Below, in pieces: positions 60,461 to 64,000 of a stretch of 64,000 bases of DNA. The first letter of the stretch is position 1, and the number at the start of each line of letters is the position of its first letter. A program made the position numbers and the translations under genes. The stretch spans positions 186,001 through 250,000 of the forward strand of contig QUOL01000006.1 of the NCBI GenBank assembly GCA_009761415.1, in the 5' to 3' direction. The notes beneath the pieces were generated by a model, which was not told the DNA's origin, did not search any database, and was given only the letters and a program-made list of their open reading frames with translations. The DNA comes from Sarcomyxa edulis (Eukaryota; Basidiomycota; Agaricomycetes; Agaricales; Mycenaceae).

Positions 60461-60466
60461 TATAAA
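60461..60466 (+). promoter_or_regulatory. TATA box of the AsaB-like gene
   Basis: TATAAA 65 bp before the ATG at 60526; conserved in unit A. Confidence 0.55.
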
Positions 60467-60525
60467 GGAATGAGTGTACTTGACGGGGATCACCAGCAAC
60501 TTTCACCTCTCTCACTTCAGTCTCA

Positions 60526-61488
60526 ATGGCTACAGCTGCTGTACTCTCCCCTCACGATGTTCAGACTACGCTTCACTATCTGAAGCCTACTGTAACTGGT
60601 GAACCTCCAGTCACTTACGCTGGAACTCTACCCGCAGGCAAACCGCGCAGCAATATCGAACTCGACCCGCATACCGTTGTGATTCACGACGTTCGCGGAA
60701 AGGAGGATACTGTATCGCTCGACAAGACGGGCTTCCAATTCGTCAAGCACGAGAGCGCAGAGAAGGATTTTTTGGACGAGGAGTTGATCAAGAGGAAGTA
60801 CTACAAAGAGGTTGAGGATTTGTTGAAGAGGGAGACGGGAGCCAAGCGCGTGTTCGTATTCGACCATAACATTCGGTAAGCTGGTCCTTCCAGTAGAGAT
60901 CCTTTATCCTGGTCAATTGACATAATTTCCCGTAGCCGTAATTACGAATCGGGAGGAGACACCTACGAAGTTCTACGTCGTTCACCAGTGGTAAGCCTAG
61001 TCTTTCCGCTCTATGACCAATGCTCTCCTCTGATACAAAACTTCCAGCAACGCGTCCATGTCGATCAGACTTGGGAAGCTAGCATCAATCGTGTTAAACG
61101 TCATCTAGGTGCAGACGCAGAGCGCCTGCTCAAATCCAGAGTGCGTATCATCAATGTATGGAGGCCGATCGAGAATCCCGTCGCCCACAACCCCCTTGCT
61201 GTCGCCGATTATTTCTCCATTGACACTAAGAACGATCTCGTATCTACGCGTCTTGTCTACGACGACTACGAAGGATCTACATTCGGTGTCAAATACAACG
61301 ATAATCATCGTTGGTATTATCTTGGGGGTCAGAAGCCAGACGAGGTTACGTTAATCAAGTGTTTCGATTCTGACACGGACAAAGCGAGGTTGACGCCTCA
61401 TACAGCCTTTTTGGACGCTTCTAGTCCCGCTAGCGCACCTAAAAGGAAGTCTATCGAGGTTAGGTGCCTAGTGTTTGATAGCGAGTAG
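60526..61488 (+). CDS. AsaB/GA4-desaturase/CmcJ-like oxygenase family protein
   Basis: Member of the fungal AsaB-like hydroxylase/desaturase family, related to the cephamycin 7-alpha-methoxylase P8 chain (CmcJ); found in secondary-metabolite clusters but also as scattered paralogues. Three exons (60526-60875, 60936-60990, 61048-61488) give 281 aa, the usual family length. Motifs in order: VQTTLHYLKP, TGEPPVTYAGTLPAGKPRSN, VIHDVRGKEDTVSLDKTGFQ then FVKHESAEKDF, RVFVFDHNIRR, QRVHVDQTWEASINRVKRHL, VRIINVWRPIENPVAHNPLA, NHRWYYLGGQKPDEVTLIKC and RLTPHTAFLD. The HVD and TPHTAF positions are those conserved in the family as a possible metal-binding site. All are intact. A truncated sister copy is at 54331-54759. 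A copia element lies directly downstream. Substrate unknown. Confidence 0.88.
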
Positions 61489-61821
61489 AGTTGGTAGAGA
61501 GTGTCAAGTAGTAGTGGTTTCCAAGTGATTTCTATATAGAATAGGGGTTTCGGATGGAAATTGGACTAAGGGAAATAGAGAACCTCAGTGATAATTCAGC
61601 ACTAAGTAGTGAGTATGTATACCTAAGGGAAATAGAGACTAGGGATACATTAGATGAAGAGAAAATATACGAGTGAGTAGGGGGACTTACACCTCAGTGA
61701 TAATTCAGCACTGAGGTGTTTCGATGTGGTACGAATTGTTGTAAGTATCGGATTATGTAAGAAAATATTACCTAATTAACAGTCGAGCTTGTCCGTATGA
61801 ATATACCTCCAATACTCCCCC
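61489..61821 (-). repeat. 3' LTR region of the copia element, boundaries uncertain
   Basis: Next to the pol stop codon the element strand reads a purine-rich tract (AGGGGGAGTATTGG, complement of about 61811-61823), the typical polypurine tract, after which the LTR should begin at about 61,813 and run leftward. Inside are two direct repeats (a 16-mer at 61566 and 61623; a 22-bp word at 61582 and 61691) and a perfect 10-bp inverted repeat. The outer LTR end and target-site duplication could not be fixed, because the other LTR is outside the window. Confidence 0.55.
61690..61718. repeat. Perfect inverted repeat (hairpin) in the LTR region
   Basis: CACCTCAGTG, a 9-nt spacer, then CACTGAGGTG: 10-bp arms without mismatch. 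One arm plus spacer also occurs at 61582-61603. It may form a hairpin in the element transcript or act in 3'-end formation. Confidence 0.6.
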
Positions 61822-64000
61822 TCAAGCTGACTGTCGGGTCTCGAGACCGAGAAGCGAACGAAATTTGGTGAGCTTCGTACGACCGAGAGACTTGGTGAAG
61901 ATGTCAGCGATCATGTCTTCTGTAGGACAGTATGGGATCACGAGTTGGCTCGATTCGACGGCTTCGCGGATGAAATGATAGCGGATGTCGATGTGTTTGG
62001 TTCGAGCGTGGAAGGTGGAGTCTTTGGATAGACGGATAGCCCCCTGATTGTCAGAGAATAGAATGGTGGAACGATCAGAAATTAAAAATAAAAGTTCTAA
62101 TAAAAGTTTTCGGAGCCAAATGAGCTCCTTCGCAGCATGAGTCAGGGCAACGTATTCGGATTCGGTGCTCGAGAGAGTGACGAGGGACTGTTTCTTGCAG
62201 CTCCAAGAGATTGCTCCGTAGCCAACGAAGAACACGAAGCCCGAGATGGAGTGACGATCCATGTCGGATGCCCAATCTGCATCCGAATAGCCGAAGAGGT
62301 CCATGAAATCGCCTCCGAGTATGAGAACGAAATCGCGCGTGCCTTTAATGTACTTGTATACGCGTTGTACTGCCTTCCAGTGAGTGGTCCGAGGATCCTC
62401 TATGAATCTGGAAAGAGTTGAGACGGCGTAAGCGATATCGGGACGCGTTGCGAGGGCCAGGTACATGAGTGAGCCAATGGCCTCGCGGTATTTTGACTTT
62501 TGGATGGGAGTGAGGACCTGGGATGATACGGCTGGTGAGTCATAGCTGAGATCGATGCCAGCTTCGAGTGGAGTGACAACGGTGGCTGCGTCTTGAAGTC
62601 CCATTCGGGCGACGATTTGATCAATGTATGCTGGTTGGCCGAGGGAGATAGTGTGGGCCTCGAGATCACGTTTGATACTGATCCCGAGAAGCCAGTTGAT
62701 GTCCCCGAGGTCGACGAGCTCGTAGAATTGGTTCATCTGGTCCTTGATGAGTTGGGCAGATTCGACCGATTCGGCGATGATCGTAAAGTCGTCAGTGGCA
62801 ACGGCGACGATGGTAAATTTGTCGCCTTCGAATTTGTAGAAGACGGCTTCGTCAGCGGAGCAGACAGTATAGCCGAGAAGTAGGAATTTCCCCTTCAGGT
62901 CTTGATACCACTCGTGACCGCCTTGTTTAGTGCCATAGAGGGCCCGATATAGAATGCAGACGAGTCGATTTTTGACTTTGATGGTGGGAAGTGAGCGGAA
63001 AAGCTCATAGCCAGGTGGGAGTTCCATGAATATGCGTGCTCGGAGCATGGCATTGAGGTACGCGTTTTTGATGTCTGATTGTTGGATGATGGCACCTTTG
63101 TGAGCTGCAACGGCGAAGAGAGCGCGTAGAGTGGGAAGTTTGACAACTGGCGCGAATGTTTCGAGATAGTCGACACCTTGGATTTGGGTGAATCCTTTGG
63201 CTACAAGTCGCGCCTTGTACTTAAAGATGTTGCCGTTAGCATCGCGTTTGTGACGAAAAACGTATCGGCACTTTATGACGTTGGTGTCTGGCGGTAGGTC
63301 GACGATGTCCCATGTGTGGACTTTCTCGATCTGAGAAAGCTCGTCTTCGATCGCGCCGGACCAGTCACGTGCTTCCGGTCCGTCAAGTGCTTCTTCGATG
63401 CTGCTCGGCTCCATCCCTTCCTCAGCAATCAACGCAAACTCCACCACTCGTCCAAACCACTCATCCTCAGGACTTCCTGGCCCACCATTTGCGTCAAAAT
63501 CAACATCATCACCCCTGAAATCCGCTTCTCCAGCAAAATCCATCACCTCAGCCATTCCAGCAACCCTCGGGTCGATTTTCCCATCCACTAACTTTTTGTA
63601 GAATCCCATAGGCTTTCTGGCTCGTTTCCCTCGTCCTAGGAGGGGCTCTGGATCGATTACATCGTCGCTTTGGTCTTCTGATTGGATGGATGGAGCTGGG
63701 AATGGGTTGGATGGTGTAGGAGGTGGTTTTGGGAGATCTGGTTGGGTTTGAGGCGGAATTTCGTCGTTTTGGGTTTCTGTGGGTTCAGGCAAGGTACGTG
63801 GTTCGTTCTTGTTGATATCCACTTCCTCTGGCTTGCGTTGAAGGGGTGCTTGGGGTTCTGGAGCCTCAGGAACAGGCGGGGTGTCAGGATCAGGACCCAT
63901 GAAGTCCGACTCCTCTCCCCCCTCAACCTGCGTGGTTTCAGGCTTCAGTACTTCGTTTTCATCAAAGAAAACGTCCCTTTCAACGCTAATAAGTCGCTTT
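61822..64000 (-). mobile_element. Ty1/copia-type retrotransposon pol (reverse transcriptase and RNase H), 5' part outside window
   Basis: One open frame from the right edge to the TGA at 61822-61824, more than 720 codons without a stop. The part just inside the edge (KRLISVERDVFFDENEVLKP) is the connection after integrase, followed by an acidic Pro-rich linker. RVT_2 starts near EALDGPEARDWSGAIEDELS and shows CRYVFRHKRDANGNI, KARLVAKGFTQIQGVDYLET then FAPVVK, QQSDIKNAYLNAML, ALYGTKQGGHEWYQDL and a catalytic box reading VATDDFTII, where copia elements usually have YVDD. RNase H: GYSDADWASDMDRHSISGFV, SLVTLSSTESEYVALTHAAK, HIDIRYHFIREAV and DMIADIFTKSLGR. Gag, protease and most of integrase are beyond 64000. 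The intact frame suggests a young copy. It is convergent with the AsaB-like gene. Confidence 0.9.

Larger units (their letters stand above)
54780..60966. repeat. Segmental duplication, unit B
   Basis: Direct repeat of unit A, about 6.2 kb. It is about 0.7 kb shorter than A, mostly because A has the internal duplication of the F-box-like relic. B carries its own small changes, for example a CAAAACGCTT tandem at about 57,705-57,720 and loss of about 30 bp near 57,590. Its right end runs without a break into the complete AsaB-like gene, so B probably keeps the original right junction and A the original left junction. Confidence 0.85.

Noticed and set aside
1..64000. tRNA or rRNA genes and CRISPR arrays
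   Set aside because: Scanned by eye for B-box-like GGTTCGA words and for regularly spaced repeats; matches such as near 81 and 21,090 do not fold as tRNAs, and no spaced repeat array exists.

Overview
The window is nuclear DNA of a filamentous basidiomycete, most likely an Agaricomycete. The basis is many short GT-AG introns of about 50-85 nt in nearly every gene, fungal-type orthologues (WOPR/Gti1-Pac2 regulator, trehalose synthase regulatory subunit, ABCC transporter, AsaB-like protein), and a Ty1/copia element. The species cannot be named from the sequence. Spliced models below were assembled by eye from reading-frame continuity, splice signals and family motifs.

Layout. 1-4.3 kb: EMC1 (minus, running off the left edge) and a PP2A-type phosphatase of the Ppg1/Sit4 kind share a 138-bp divergent promoter. 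4.9-8.5 kb: trehalose-6-phosphate synthase complex regulatory subunit (Tps3/Tsl1-like). 9.8-10.6 kb: a protein made only of two FolB (dihydroneopterin aldolase) domains. 12.4-14.3 kb: NADP(H)-dependent zinc alcohol dehydrogenase. 14.8-16.0 kb: HAPSTR1/TAPR1-like protein. 17.3-17.8 kb: mitochondrial ribosomal protein bL31m. 17.8-22.6 kb: a gene-poor stretch. 22.7-23.8 kb: WOPR transcription factor. 25.4-27.5 kb: Misato/DML1. 27.5-30.5 kb: a second gene-poor stretch with a possible decayed ORF.

30.5-47.1 kb is an accessory-type block, all on the plus strand: a cytochrome P450 with two microexons, a low-complexity repeat protein, an ABCC transporter and a secreted type-B carboxylesterase. These could serve oxidation, export and ester hydrolysis of small molecules, but no core biosynthetic enzyme is present.

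47.9-61.0 kb is the most unusual part. It is a direct tandem segmental duplication of about 6-7 kb (unit A about 47,861-54,759; unit B about 54,780-60,966). Each unit has, in order, a conserved left part, a minus-strand gene for an unrecognised Ser/Pro-rich, basic-tailed protein (7 exons, about 474 aa in unit A, reading frame and splice sites kept in both units), an F-box-like relic, and the start of an AsaB/CmcJ-like oxygenase gene. The AsaB copy in A is frameshifted and cut at the duplication breakpoint; the one in B is complete. Inside A the F-box-like relic is itself tandemly duplicated.

61.5-64.0 kb: a Ty1/copia retrotransposon (minus) lies just 3' of the intact AsaB-like gene. Its RT/RNase H ORF is open to the right edge, and its 3' LTR region carries a perfect 10-bp inverted repeat and direct repeats.

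No tRNA, rRNA or CRISPR array was found by eye.
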